Assembly (NCBI RefSeq): GCF_043951865.1
Contig: NZ_JBINJF010000014.1
Location: forward strand, 1-64,000
DNA length: 64,000 nucleotides
Reading direction: 5' to 3'
Source of the DNA: JAMQKA01 sp043951865
GTDB lineage: Bacteria; Bacteroidota; Rhodothermia; Balneolales; Balneolaceae
Part shown: positions 1 to 8,781 of the stretch, in pieces
Layout: the number at the start of each line of letters is the position of its first letter
How positions within the stretch are numbered: position 1 is the stretch's first letter
Translations under genes and position numbers: made by a program
Notes under the pieces: model-generated
Seen by the model: the letters and a program-made list of their open reading frames with translations, nothing else
The model's database searches: none
What the model was told of the DNA's origin: nothing

Positions 1-92
1 TCCGGCGATCACCTACCTAAACTGGCACAATGACCTCCGAAACGGATGGCACAACATGGCCGAAATGGGTGGCACAATGATCTCCGAAATAG
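1..92. mobile_element. Possible end of an IS21-family element (tandem terminal motifs)
   Basis: Three imperfect tandem copies of a motif of the form TGGCACAATGAyCTCCGAAA begin at 23, 47 and 70, a period of 23-24 bp. Several related short repeats near each end are characteristic of IS21-family elements, where the transposase binds repeated sites. No istA or istB sequence is visible, so the body of the element would lie to the left of the window, or only a remnant end survives. The following 750 bp are AT-rich and unlike the GC-richer genes further on. The family assignment comes from motif style only. Confidence 0.5.
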
Positions 93-382
93 CCATTAAT
101 ATTTTCGTGAAAAGATATTTTTGTTTCTTCTATCTTCTATAAAAACCTTTCTTAAGAGAAATAATTTAAAATGCAACCCCTTAAGAGGTTGCCTTCCTAT
201 TCATAGATAAGTTGAAGGATTTAAAACTAAGTTAATAGAAACTTATCCCTCTGTTTTTTGGTCATGAATGAATGCGTATAAACTGATTTTGATCTAATAC
301 CACAAGATCGAGACGGGCTAAACATATCCAGAAACTACTATGTTTTTTGGCAAAAACCCCGTTATATCGTTCGATTGAAATG

Positions 383-733
383 TTAAGATTCCATCCGTAA
401 AGGACGTTTGAAAAGTCTCCTACTATAACTTACACCTGTTGGAAGTGCTGAATTTATAAAACTTTCAACGTCTTTCAGACTTTCAGGAACTTGCTGATAA
501 CGGTTATTATCGTCTGTTTCTAAAGCAAGTGATACATGATTTACAGGGGAATGTATAACACTTCTGTTGTCTTCTGCTACATTTGCATTGTACAGTTGTG
601 TATCTGTTTTAATTAATTCGTTGTAAGAAACAGAACCGCTATAAGTTTCTGTTTGTGTTACTTTTTATTTTAAACCAGTTGGCTGATTTGAATCACTTTT
701 AAGAAAAGAGGCGTTGATTATTTCCTCGTTCAT
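383..733 (-). pseudogene. Unknown gene remnant with an internal stop
   Basis: On the minus strand, an ATG at 731-733 opens a frame of 22 codons beginning MNEEIINASFLK. It meets TAA at 665-667 and then runs on in the same frame for 93 more codons to TAA at 383-385. The downstream part reads like real protein (for example VNHVSLALETDDNNRYQQ and ESLKDVESFINSALPTG) with low-GC codon use. I do not recognise the family. The simplest reading is the 3' part or a degraded copy of an accessory gene. A short 22-residue peptide followed by a separate gene lacking a clear start is less likely. Confidence 0.45.
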
Positions 734-760
734 TGAGGACCATTAAGGCCGGAACCCAAT

Positions 761-794
761 CCATACATCAAAAAGTGTAATTTTTAATGTATGG
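761..794. terminator. Hairpin upstream of fic
   Basis: The arms CCATACATCAAAAA and TTTTTAATGTATGG pair over about 13 bp around a 6-nt loop, with one G-T type mismatch. The hairpin sits between the minus-strand remnant and the plus-strand Fic gene. It could be a terminator, a transcript-stability element or part of an insertion end; the sequence does not decide. Confidence 0.4.
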
Positions 795-842
795 TACCTG
801 TAAAACCCTTATGTTGAGGTCGGAATTAAACTCATGCCTTAA

Positions 843-1994
843 ATGACAGGTATTTTAATGTCTCAACAGCCGATATACCGCGTTAATCCCGATCGCAATA
901 CACCCTGGAATGACCTGCCGCTGCTGCCGATCGATGAAGAACTGTATAAAAATGTTGAGATCTACGAACAGCTGGGCCGGGCCAAGGAGGCGATGGGGCT
1001 GCTGGCCGGACGCAGCGTGGCCATCCCCAACCAGGCGCTCCTGATCAACAGTATTACCCTGCAGGAGGCGAAGGATTCGAGCGCCATCGAGAACGTCTTT
1101 ACCACCACCGACGATCTCTACCAGGCGTTCAGCGACAGCCGGTTCGATGATAATGTATCCGCCCCCACGAAAGAGGTGCTTCGTTATCGGGAGGCGATAT
1201 GGGAGGGACATAAATATTTACAAGAACACGGTGCGTTTGATCTGGATTACTTTGTGAACTTGTACCAGGAGATCAAAGAAGCCCGCGATGCCATTCGTCC
1301 GCCTTTTGCCACGACCTATATTCGCCAGGGGGGCAGTGGACCCAATGCCGGCAAACGAGTGTACACGCCGCCCAAGGGAAAGGAGGTGCTGCGGGAGAAG
1401 CTGGAGAACCTGACGGAGTTTTTGAATGACGATTCCATCCCGCCCCACGAGCCGCTGCTAAAGATGGCGATTGCTCACTTTCAATTTGAGGCGATCCACC
1501 CCTTTCGCGATGGCAATGGACGCGTGGGACGCATCCTGAATATTCATTACCTGACAAAGGCGGGACTTTTGGAGCTGCCCATTCTTTATCTCAGTCGCTA
1601 TGTCATCGATCACAAGCAGGAGTATTACGATACGCTGGCGGGGGTGTCGCAGCGCGGGGACTGGGAGGCCTGGATACTGTATATGCTTCGGGCGGTGGAT
1701 TCTACGGCACGGCTGACCTACCGGAAGGTCAATGATATCCTGGAGGCCAAAGAAGCCATTTTGGAGGCCGTGGAACGTGAGCAGAATTTTCAGCGCCCGG
1801 GCCAGCTTATCGATGCCATTTTCACCCAGCCGTTTACGAAGGTGAGTCACCTGACCGATGCGGGGCTGTATGCGGAAAATACGGCCCGCAGCTACCTGAA
1901 TACGCTGGATGAGATGGGGGTGCTGGAGAAACGGGAGATCAAGGGGCGTCACTATTATCGTAATCGTGAACTGGAACAGATCCTGACGTTTTAA
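843..1994 (+). CDS. Fic family protein (predicted AMPylase/nucleotidyltransferase)
   Basis: Fic proteins transfer AMP or related groups from nucleotides to hydroxyl side chains of target proteins. The catalytic loop HPFRDGNGRVGR is complete (HPFx[D/E]GNGRxxR), with the catalytic His, metal-binding Asp and phosphate-binding GNGR. A preceding motif SSAIEN (residues 79-84) fits the inhibitory [S/T]xxxE[G/N] helix, here N-terminal to the Fic core, so the enzyme is probably self-inhibited (class II type). The C-terminal ~80 residues look like a winged helix, as in the common Fic/DUF4172-like architecture. The start may be ATG 843 or ATG 858 (MSQQPIYRVN); no strong ribosome site separates them. The gene stands alone beside AT-rich accessory DNA, with no antitoxin gene recognised next to it. 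Target unknown. Confidence 0.9.
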   Translation: MTGILMSQQPIYRVNPDRNTPWNDLPLLPIDEELYKNVEIYEQLGRAKEAMGLLAGRSVAIPNQALLINSITLQEAKDSSAIENVFTTTDDLYQAFSDSRFDDNVSAPTKEVLRYREAIWEGHKYLQEHGAFDLDYFVNLYQEIKEARDAIRPPFATTYIRQGGSGPNAGKRVYTPPKGKEVLREKLENLTEFLNDDSIPPHEPLLKMAIAHFQFEAIHPFRDGNGRVGRILNIHYLTKAGLLELPILYLSRYVIDHKQEYYDTLAGVSQRGDWEAWILYMLRAVDSTARLTYRKVNDILEAKEAILEAVEREQNFQRPGQLIDAIFTQPFTKVSHLTDAGLYAENTARSYLNTLDEMGVLEKREIKGRHYYRNRELEQILTF

Positions 1995-2208
1995 CCCGAA
2001 TTATTCACAATCATATTAAAAAGACGCACAACCAAATTTCTTGGTGAGAAATTCGAGTTAGGTTTTCTCCTCACGGCCTATGAATTTGTCTCCCGCTCCC
2101 GGCAAACACAAAGAAGGCGGAGTGCGTTATTGATTGACTGGTTATCAGTTGGCAGGATTGGGCGGTAGCAAGGGGCGTGGCCAGCTTCATCCGAATATTT
2201 CTAAAACC

Positions 2209-4434
2209 CTACGCCAAAATATTCTCATTGCCCGAATCCGCTACAAATACGCAGGCAGACTGGGTCTGCTCTACATAGCTGCGGAGCTCATCCAGGTCCG
2301 GGTCTTCCGGCAGGCCAAACAGGTCGACATCTGCCTGGGGCGCCTCCCGCATCACCGTCTTAAAATCGCCGATCTCCACATGGGGCTTCACATCGGGCAG
2401 GCGGGCCACATCCCGCAGATTTTCAAGATATTGATACGCATTCTCCACCTCCGGCTCCTCCACCACGGTGATGATGCGCATCTCGGCACCCCAGTTGACC
2501 TTCAGCTTGTACGCGGTCAGCATCGCCAGGTCTACGTTGCCGAGCTCCATGCTCAGATCCCAATCGGGGCTCTGCTCATGGACCCACACATTTACCAGCG
2601 CACTGCGTCCGAGCTGGGCAATCGTATCCTCAACATATAGTTGAATGCCCATATTGTTGAGGCGCGCCTGCCGGATGATCGACAAAATTTCATCATCATA
2701 CTGCTTGTGGGCGGGGAGTCTCAAAAACAAAATGTTGGGCCTGAAAAATGTGCCTTGCAGGGTTTGCAGCGAATTGAGCACGGCATCTTCAAAATTATTG
2801 GAATCGATGACGCTCCACCGGGCATAAATATTTTCTCGCTGAAATGACATTGAAAAATCCATCAGTGAATCCCTGAACGTTCCCTCATCTTCCTCCCCCG
2901 AGACTCCCACCAGCTTGACCGATCCCTTGGGATACACCAGGTTCCTGATAAGGCTGAAGTTGCCGCGCAGCTCGCGGGAGCTCCGGACCGGCACCAAGAG
3001 ATTGGCTTTCCAGGCCCGCTCGTTATTTTCGGGCAATAGGGATACCCGCTTGGCCGCCCACTCGGCCAGTGACACAAACAGGCCGCTTCGCATATCGCCG
3101 TAGGGGACCTGAAGCTTTCGGTTGGACAGGTACAGGTACGTGATTATGACGAAGCCCAGGGCGATGAGCCCGAAGGTGGAGTTGATGACAAACATGGTAA
3201 ACAGGCAGCCCACCGTGCCCAGGAACGGCACAAATTTGGGAATCGAAAACGTCGGCCGAAAGCTGATCATGTCCATCTGCTGCTCAATAAAGACCACCAT
3301 GTTGATCATCATGTAGGTGATCAGGAAAAACATGGTGATCAGCGGGGCGATGGTATTCAAATCCCGCAGCAGCAGGGTGCCCAGCACCAGGCCGCCGGTC
3401 AGCAGGATGGCATTACGCGGTTCGCCGTTGTCCGCCAGCTTCGAGAACACCTCGCCGCCCGGAAATATCCTGTGATCCCCCAGTGCCTGCAGGATACGGG
3501 GCGCCCCCACGATAGAGGCCAGCGCCGATGAAAAGGTCGCCCCCAGCAGTCCGCCCAGCACCGCCGGCGACCAGAACGCGTAATCGATCATCACGTTGTA
3601 GTTGCTCACCAGCTCATCTACCGGGGCCACTTTGGCCATCCAGTATCCACTGGACATATAAATAAGGTAGCTGATACCGATGGCCGACAGCGTGCCCAGC
3701 GGTATGCTCTTCTTGGGATTTTTAAGCTCTCCCGACATGTTGGCCCCGGCCATAATACCGGTGGCGGCGGGAAAAAGAACGGCAAAGACAACCCAGAAGC
3801 TGACACCCTGGAAATTATCCTCCGGCGCACCCGGGAACTCTCCCCACCACTGGATGCTGTGTTCCATCGCCCCGGTAAACACGCTGGCGCCCACCGATAC
3901 CAGGGCCGCGATGATAACCGCCAGTATGATGTACTGGATACGAAAAGCCAGCCTTGCGCTTAAATAGGCGACGATGAAGAGCAGGCTGAATACGACCATA
4001 TCGACGGCAATGGCATAATGGTCGGGGAAGATATAGAGCCAGCCTTCCCTAAAACCGAAAATGTACATGGTGATGGCAAACGTCTGTGCCAGGTACAGCG
4101 GCACGCCCACACTGCCGCCGACTTCCAGTCCCAGCGACTGCGAGATAATGGAATACGCCCCGCCGGCCTTAATGCGGATATTGGTGGTGATGCACGACAT
4201 TGACAGCGCCGTAAAAGTGACGATCAGGAAGGCAAGGGTGATGATCAGCCATCCGCCCAGCAGTCCGGCATTCCCGATCACCCAGCCCTGTCGCAAAAAC
4301 AGGATGACTCCCAGGATAGTCAGCAGGGTGGGAACAAACACGCCGCCAAAAGTGCCGTACTTCTGCTTTTTTTTGGAAGCATGTTCCTCAACTTGTTCCT
4401 GCAGCGTGGATTCTTCTGCGGGTTGTTTATTCAT
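2209..4434 (-). CDS. SLC12-type amino acid permease / cation-chloride cotransporter family protein
   Basis: A polytopic inner-membrane transporter of the APC superfamily. Residues ~30-470 hold about 12 hydrophobic helices. The first helix region (GTFGGVFVPTLLTILGVILF, then LRQGWVIGNAG) closely matches the signature of Na-K-Cl and K-Cl cotransporters. Residues ~480-741 form a soluble C-terminal domain with the RENIYARWSVID and RLPAHKQYDDEI regions, as in eukaryotic SLC12 C-terminal domains. The length of 741 residues fits bacterial members. The likely role is ion-coupled chloride or potassium movement for osmotic balance, but the substrate cannot be read from sequence. The gene is monocistronic by position, convergent with fic and divergent from the OYE-family gene. 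Confidence 0.85.
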   Translation of the reverse strand: MNKQPAEESTLQEQVEEHASKKKQKYGTFGGVFVPTLLTILGVILFLRQGWVIGNAGLLGGWLIITLAFLIVTFTALSMSCITTNIRIKAGGAYSIISQSLGLEVGGSVGVPLYLAQTFAITMYIFGFREGWLYIFPDHYAIAVDMVVFSLLFIVAYLSARLAFRIQYIILAVIIAALVSVGASVFTGAMEHSIQWWGEFPGAPEDNFQGVSFWVVFAVLFPAATGIMAGANMSGELKNPKKSIPLGTLSAIGISYLIYMSSGYWMAKVAPVDELVSNYNVMIDYAFWSPAVLGGLLGATFSSALASIVGAPRILQALGDHRIFPGGEVFSKLADNGEPRNAILLTGGLVLGTLLLRDLNTIAPLITMFFLITYMMINMVVFIEQQMDMISFRPTFSIPKFVPFLGTVGCLFTMFVINSTFGLIALGFVIITYLYLSNRKLQVPYGDMRSGLFVSLAEWAAKRVSLLPENNERAWKANLLVPVRSSRELRGNFSLIRNLVYPKGSVKLVGVSGEEDEGTFRDSLMDFSMSFQRENIYARWSVIDSNNFEDAVLNSLQTLQGTFFRPNILFLRLPAHKQYDDEILSIIRQARLNNMGIQLYVEDTIAQLGRSALVNVWVHEQSPDWDLSMELGNVDLAMLTAYKLKVNWGAEMRIITVVEEPEVENAYQYLENLRDVARLPDVKPHVEIGDFKTVMREAPQADVDLFGLPEDPDLDELRSYVEQTQSACVFVADSGNENILA

Positions 4435-4912
4435 GGAGATTCATGGTAACGGGTTTACCGGTCAATATGACAAGCAAACTATAAAATCACTTTTAATGAA
4501 CAAACTTGTTTATGGAGATCTTCGAACTGCTTGTCGGACGGCGGGTGTTGTCGTCCGGTGAATGATCTCGGACTTTTTACTTCGCCGTATTTCTACAGAG
4601 GTATGGCTTTCCAATGGTGTGTGCCCTGGAGGGAAATTTTTATGGTTATTGCACTCCCAAATACACTCACTTCAACAGATGAAAGTTTAATCACTGAAAT
4701 TGGCAAAACAACGGCTTTGCAAAGTCCCCATTTAACAGATGTTTCTCGGTACAATGTTCTGCATTGGAATTCACGGACTATGTATCGCTTTCGAGATATA
4801 ATCAAATCCTATACTCCTGATCGATAATTTCTAACAGCCGGGTGGAATGGTTGGGGAGTCTTCGCGGTTGTAACAGTCAATATAGTTCAATGTTAAACTA
4901 AGAGGATTACAA
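4435..4912. other. Intergenic region with a partial dispersed-repeat end
   Basis: This 478-bp divergent spacer separates the SLC12-like gene from the ene-reductase. It should contain promoters for both. Around 4702-4735, GGCTTTGCAAAGTCCCCATT resembles one end of the ~110-bp dispersed repeat seen at 15.6, 29.1 and 56.5 kb. A purine-rich AAGAGGAT lies about 10 nt before the ATG at 4913. A 98-codon open frame at 4531-4827 has no protein-like composition and is not called. Confidence 0.45.
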
Positions 4913-6019
4913 ATGTCCACCCCCAAGATTTTTGACACTATTGACGTGGGAACCCAAACCCTGAAAAACCGGCTGGCGATGGCGCCGATGACCCGCAACC
5001 GGGCTCATAACGAGGCCAATGCTCCCACGGAGCTGCATGCCGAGTATTACAGCCAGCGCGCCTCAGCTGGACTCATCCTCTCGGAGGGATCGCAGATATC
5101 CCGGCAGGGGATGGGCTATATCGACACTGCCGGTATCCACAGCCAGGAGCAGATCGAGGGATGGAAGAAGGTGCTGGAGGCCGTCCACCAGAACGAGGGT
5201 GTGATGTACAGCCAGCTCTGGCACGTGGGACGGGTTTCCCACACCTGGTTCCACGATGGGGAGCCGCCGGTGTCCTCCACAAATAAAAATGCCAACACCC
5301 AGGTATTCACGCCCGAGGGCTTCCAGCCGACCTCCACGCCCCGTGCCCTCTCTACGGAAGAGGTGGAAGCCGTGGTGCAGGATTTTCGGCAGGCCGCGCG
5401 CAACGCCATCGAGGCCGGGTTCGACGGCGTACAGATCCACGGCGCCAACGGCTACCTGGTGGAGCAGTTCCTCCATGACAGCATCAACGACCGCACGGAC
5501 CGCTATGGCGGCTCTGTCAAAAATCGGGCCCGTTTTCTCTTTGAGGTGCTGGATGCGGTGATTGAGGAGGTGGGATCTGATAAAACATCGCTGCGCCTCT
5601 CCCCCAGTAATCTGATGGCTACTGAAAATGACTCTGAATCGAAAGCCCTGTATGAGTATGTGATCCGCAAACTGAATGAGGAGTATGAGCTCGCTTTCCT
5701 TGAGCTGGTGGAACCGCTGGCCGACCTGTCGGACCACCCGCAACTGGCAGAGAATGTGTTGGCCTACTATGGTCCTTTTTATGACGGCGTGCTGATGACT
5801 AATGGCAACTATGACCGTATAGCGGCCATCAACGTGGTAGAAGAGGGGAAAGCAGATATGGTTTCTTTCGCCCGCGAATTCCTGGCCAACCCGGACCTTC
5901 CGAAGCGCTTCGCGCAGAACGCCCCCCTCAATGAACCGGATCGCGACACCTTCTACGGCGGCGACGCGGAAGGCTATACGGATTACCCGTTTCTGGAGGA
6001 AATGGAAATCAAGGGTTAG
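4913..6019 (+). CDS. Alkene reductase, old yellow enzyme family (NemA-like)
   Basis: An FMN-dependent NAD(P)H:flavin oxidoreductase that reduces activated C=C bonds such as enones, maleimides and nitro compounds. The 368-residue length is normal for bacterial OYE homologues. Visible motifs are MAPMTRNRA near the N-terminus (FMN contact), QLWHVGRVSH, and the substrate-binding His/Asn in VQIHGANGYLVEQFL followed by NDRTDRYGGSVKNR. The final FMN phosphate-binding region contains VSFAREFLANPDLPKR. ATG 4913 has a plausible ribosome site (AGAGG) and matches the family start. The physiological substrate is unknown; detoxification of electrophiles is the usual inference. Confidence 0.93.
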   Translation: MSTPKIFDTIDVGTQTLKNRLAMAPMTRNRAHNEANAPTELHAEYYSQRASAGLILSEGSQISRQGMGYIDTAGIHSQEQIEGWKKVLEAVHQNEGVMYSQLWHVGRVSHTWFHDGEPPVSSTNKNANTQVFTPEGFQPTSTPRALSTEEVEAVVQDFRQAARNAIEAGFDGVQIHGANGYLVEQFLHDSINDRTDRYGGSVKNRARFLFEVLDAVIEEVGSDKTSLRLSPSNLMATENDSESKALYEYVIRKLNEEYELAFLELVEPLADLSDHPQLAENVLAYYGPFYDGVLMTNGNYDRIAAINVVEEGKADMVSFAREFLANPDLPKRFAQNAPLNEPDRDTFYGGDAEGYTDYPFLEEMEIKG

Positions 6020-6035
6020 CCTGCATTTTTCCCCA

Positions 6036-6147
6036 AGAAATTGGTTTGTATGCAAGGCGAAGTGGTAATCGCAAGCGAGACGTATGCTGGTACGTTGAGC
6101 GAGCGATTCCCACATTCAACGCAGCACAGCAGATGAACCAATTTCGC
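6036..6147. repeat. Long imperfect palindrome (~110 nt)
   Basis: The outer arms GAAATTGGTT (from 6038) and AACCAATTTC (to 6146) are exact complements. Inside them, GTGGTAATCGC and GCGATTCCCAC pair with one mismatch, and further in, GCGAGACGTA and TACGTTGAGCG pair loosely. The whole unit would fold into one long hairpin just 17 bp after the OYE stop codon. It resembles dispersed palindromic repeats rather than a simple terminator, since no T-run follows. No second copy was seen in this window. Confidence 0.55.
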
Positions 6148-6196
6148 AGTCCGCTACACTCTGTCATAGTATTTTCAGTAATAAAATCAATCTAAA

Positions 6197-6223
6197 TCAT
6201 TGTAATTCATAGTATTACAATGA
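6197..6223. terminator. Hairpin between convergent genes
   Basis: TCATTGTAAT and ATTACAATGA are perfect 10-bp arms around a 7-nt loop. The hairpin lies between the convergent OYE and quinone-reductase genes and may stop transcription from one or both sides, although the flanks are only moderately T/A-rich. Confidence 0.45.
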
Positions 6224-6309
6224 TTCAAAATTATTCTCGTGAGAAATGCAGGTTAGCGGGGTCTGCTGAATTCAGCCGGAACAGGTGGGTTTCCAGCAAC
6301 GCTGAAAAG

Positions 6310-7335
6310 TCAGGGTACCAGAATGACTTTGCCGATATTCTGGCGCTCCTCAATGTAGCGGTGAGCGTCGGCCACCTCGCTGAACGGGAAGGTTTTGTCT
6401 ACATGCGGGGATACCCATCCTTCACCGACGCCCTCCAGGAGTTGGCGCATCCAGTGTTGCGCCTTCTCCTTTTCATGCCACAGGTGTCCCAGGTTGACTC
6501 CAAAGACGCCCCGGTTTTTGTCGAGCAGCGGCAGAGGGTGGAAAAAAGGCATGGTAACGACAGTTGCCAGCAGCTTGAGCTTGGCCCACCATCCACCAGA
6601 AACCCCTTCGCTGGCACTGGAGACCCCAAACATGCCGAGTCGCCCGGTTGTCCGAAGGGCTTTATAGCTCCGTTTCCACTCCTTTCCGCCCAGCGGATCG
6701 ATGATTAACTCTACCCCCCGGTTGTCCGTCATTTTCATGAGCTGCTTGTACCAGTCGTTGTTCCGGTAGTCGATCGGGTGGTCAAGCCCGCGTGCTACCA
6801 GGAATTCGTGTTTTCGGGGGCTGGCCGTGCCGTAGGTGGTAGCCCCGATGTGCTGGGCGATCTGCAGTGCGGCAAGTCCCACGCCCCCGCCAGCGTTATG
6901 GATCAGGATCGACTCCGCGGGCTGCAGCGAGCCCATGACCCGTATCAGCACCCAGGCGGTGAGGTAATTTACCGGCAGCGCAGCCGCCTCTTCGAAGGAG
7001 AGGGCTTCAGGCTTTTCAAATAGTTGATGGGGCTTCACCAAAACTTTTTCGGCTTGTCCCCCGAAACGGGTGGTGGCAATGACCTCTTTTCCTTTCCATT
7101 TCGGATCCGCCTGCGCCCCGGCTGCCTCCACGATCCCTGAAACTTCGTAGCCCATGACGCACGGCTTGGGCGGGGCATCCTGGTAGGTGCCTTTGCGGGC
7201 CAGGATATCGGCAAAATTGATGCCCGCCGCCCGAACGTCAATCAGCAGCTCCTCCCCGTCAGGCACAGGGTCTTCCGCTTCCGATATGGTGAGTACGTCG
7301 TAACTGCCGTCGGCGCTGTTTACAATCTCTCGCAT
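6310..7335 (-). CDS. Zinc-free medium-chain dehydrogenase/reductase, quinone oxidoreductase (VAT-1-like)
   Basis: An NAD(P)H-dependent reductase of the MDR superfamily, quinone reductase branch. The N-terminal GroES-like domain (residues ~1-125) contains AAGINFADILARKGTYQDAP and lacks the zinc-ligand cysteines of alcohol dehydrogenases. The Rossmann domain has the AGGGVG fingerprint (in ILIHNAGGGVGLAALQIA). Total length is 341 residues, as expected. Its start lies 9 bp after the stop of the upstream alkaline phosphatase gene on the same strand, so the two are probably cotranscribed. The substrate is not predictable; quinones or enones are usual for the family. Confidence 0.9.
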   Translation of the reverse strand: MREIVNSADGSYDVLTISEAEDPVPDGEELLIDVRAAGINFADILARKGTYQDAPPKPCVMGYEVSGIVEAAGAQADPKWKGKEVIATTRFGGQAEKVLVKPHQLFEKPEALSFEEAAALPVNYLTAWVLIRVMGSLQPAESILIHNAGGGVGLAALQIAQHIGATTYGTASPRKHEFLVARGLDHPIDYRNNDWYKQLMKMTDNRGVELIIDPLGGKEWKRSYKALRTTGRLGMFGVSSASEGVSGGWWAKLKLLATVVTMPFFHPLPLLDKNRGVFGVNLGHLWHEKEKAQHWMRQLLEGVGEGWVSPHVDKTFPFSEVADAHRYIEERQNIGKVILVP

Positions 7336-7344
7336 AATACCCTG

Positions 7345-8781
7345 TTAGTTGCTTGCATATTTTTCCACCCCGGCAAGGGCCACCATCATCTCAAAAAGAT
7401 CGGTATTCCGGGTAAAATTATCCATCTGTTCAATGCCGGGTCCAAGCACCGCCAGCTCCACGTAGTCGGAAGTGTGCACGGTGCCCAGCCAGTTGATGGA
7501 AAGGTAGTTGGCCAATATGGAGCCGAGCGCCGCCTTGGGACTGTTTTTGGCCTCGTAGACGGTGGTGAGTTCACCATTCAGCGATTTAAGGAGCATGATG
7601 GCTTGCTGCCGGGTAATGCCCAGGTTAGTTGCCGTTTTCACACGGTCCCGAATGTCTTCAACGGAACTATTGGCGTCCAGACCGGAAAGGATCCAGTCGT
7701 TGCTGTGGGTGAACTGCTGGATGTTGTCGAGGTTGCTGCCGGAATCGGTATAGCGGTCTCCGGTCCCGTTGACAGCGGGATTCGCGTTCCCGTGATCGGT
7801 CGTGATGATCAGCAGGGTATCCTCTCTGCCGGAGGCAAAGTCGAGGGCCACACCCACCGCCTCGTCAAACTCAATCTGGTCGTAAATCAGTCCGGCGGCA
7901 TCGTTGCCGTGGGCCGCGTGATCCACACGTCCGCCTTCTACCTGCAGCAGAAACCCGTTCTGAGCCCCCTTGAACTGTTTGAGAGCGGTTTGGGTCATCT
8001 CTGCAAGGGTCGGCACTGTCGACGCCAGGGCAGCGTTGTTTTGCCGGTCGATGGTGTAGGGCAGGTGCGAATCGGAAAAGACACCGAGCAGCTTATGCCG
8101 GCTGGCGTTTGGCAGGTTTGCCTTTTCGCGAATCACGTCGTATCCCTTGGCGCGGAATCCCGCAAAGAGATCCTTGCCGTCATCCCGGTTCGCCGGAGCA
8201 AAATGACGGGCTCCTCCACCCATCAGCAGGTCGAATTCCCGCTGCAGGTACTGCATAGCAATAGTGTCTTCCATGCCCCGGTCGGGCACGTTGGCGGCAA
8301 ACCCGGCGGGTGTGGCGTGGGTAAGCCGCGTGGTTGTAACCAGGCCGGTTTTTTTGCCGGCATCGCGGAATATTTCGGCGATCGGCTTGTGGCGGCGCCC
8401 GTCGGGCGACATGTTGATCGCCCCGTTGTTGATTCGCTGGCCGGTTCCCCAGGAGGAAGCCGCTGCGGCGGAATCGGTCACCGGAGAATCGAGAGAGGCC
8501 ATATCCATCAGCCCCCGGTGGTATGGGCGCTCGGTGGAATCGTAGAGCTCCAGCCAATTGGTGGCCTCTCCATACTGGCGCCGTTTGACAAGGTCGCCCA
8601 GCGTCAGGGTGCCACTGCTCATCCCGTCACTGACCATAAATATGATGTTCTTCGCTTCCCCCTTCGCCTGGGAAATCCTGTCCAGCAGGCTACTGGATTT
8701 TCCGGATAAAACAGAGGAACCGATTCCAAGAGATGCTAATGCGCTGCTTTTTAAAAAATCTTTCCGACTAAATGAAGACAT
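7345..8781 (-). CDS. Alkaline phosphatase (PhoA superfamily), exported
   Basis: A metal-dependent phosphomonoesterase of the alkaline phosphatase superfamily. The N-terminus MSSFSRKDFLKSSALASLGI resembles a Tat-type signal with R-K in place of the usual R-R, suggesting export of a folded protein. Metal and nucleophile motifs are present: IFMVSDGMSSG (first Asp), SPVTDSAAAASSWGTG (Ser nucleophile in the DSA context), EGGRVDHAAHGND, and ITTDHGNAN. It is 478 residues long. It is upstream of and nearly contiguous with the quinone-reductase gene. It differs from the PhoX-type phosphatase at 17.05 kb, so the organism carries two unrelated phosphatases here. Confidence 0.93.
   Translation of the reverse strand: MSSFSRKDFLKSSALASLGIGSSVLSGKSSSLLDRISQAKGEAKNIIFMVSDGMSSGTLTLGDLVKRRQYGEATNWLELYDSTERPYHRGLMDMASLDSPVTDSAAAASSWGTGQRINNGAINMSPDGRRHKPIAEIFRDAGKKTGLVTTTRLTHATPAGFAANVPDRGMEDTIAMQYLQREFDLLMGGGARHFAPANRDDGKDLFAGFRAKGYDVIREKANLPNASRHKLLGVFSDSHLPYTIDRQNNAALASTVPTLAEMTQTALKQFKGAQNGFLLQVEGGRVDHAAHGNDAAGLIYDQIEFDEAVGVALDFASGREDTLLIITTDHGNANPAVNGTGDRYTDSGSNLDNIQQFTHSNDWILSGLDANSSVEDIRDRVKTATNLGITRQQAIMLLKSLNGELTTVYEAKNSPKAALGSILANYLSINWLGTVHTSDYVELAVLGPGIEQMDNFTRNTDLFEMMVALAGVEKYASN

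Larger units (their letters stand above)
93..842. other. AT-rich accessory stretch, 750 bp
   Basis: No intact gene was found. The stretch holds a decayed minus-strand coding fragment (383-733) and a hairpin just before the Fic gene (761-794). Positions 93-382 show no feature I can support. Base composition is clearly more AT-rich than the genes from 850 onward, which suggests acquired DNA. Confidence 0.5.

Noticed and set aside
4531..4827. 98-codon frame in the SLC12-OYE spacer
   Set aside because: Composition not protein-like, overlaps a dispersed-repeat end, no ribosome site.
5063..6115. 350-codon minus-strand open frame opposite the OYE gene
   Set aside because: It mirrors a well-supported enzyme gene and its translation shows no domain or natural composition; it is a shadow frame.
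7474..8709. 411-codon plus-strand frame opposite alkaline phosphatase
   Set aside because: No recognisable motifs and complete overlap with a clear phosphatase gene.
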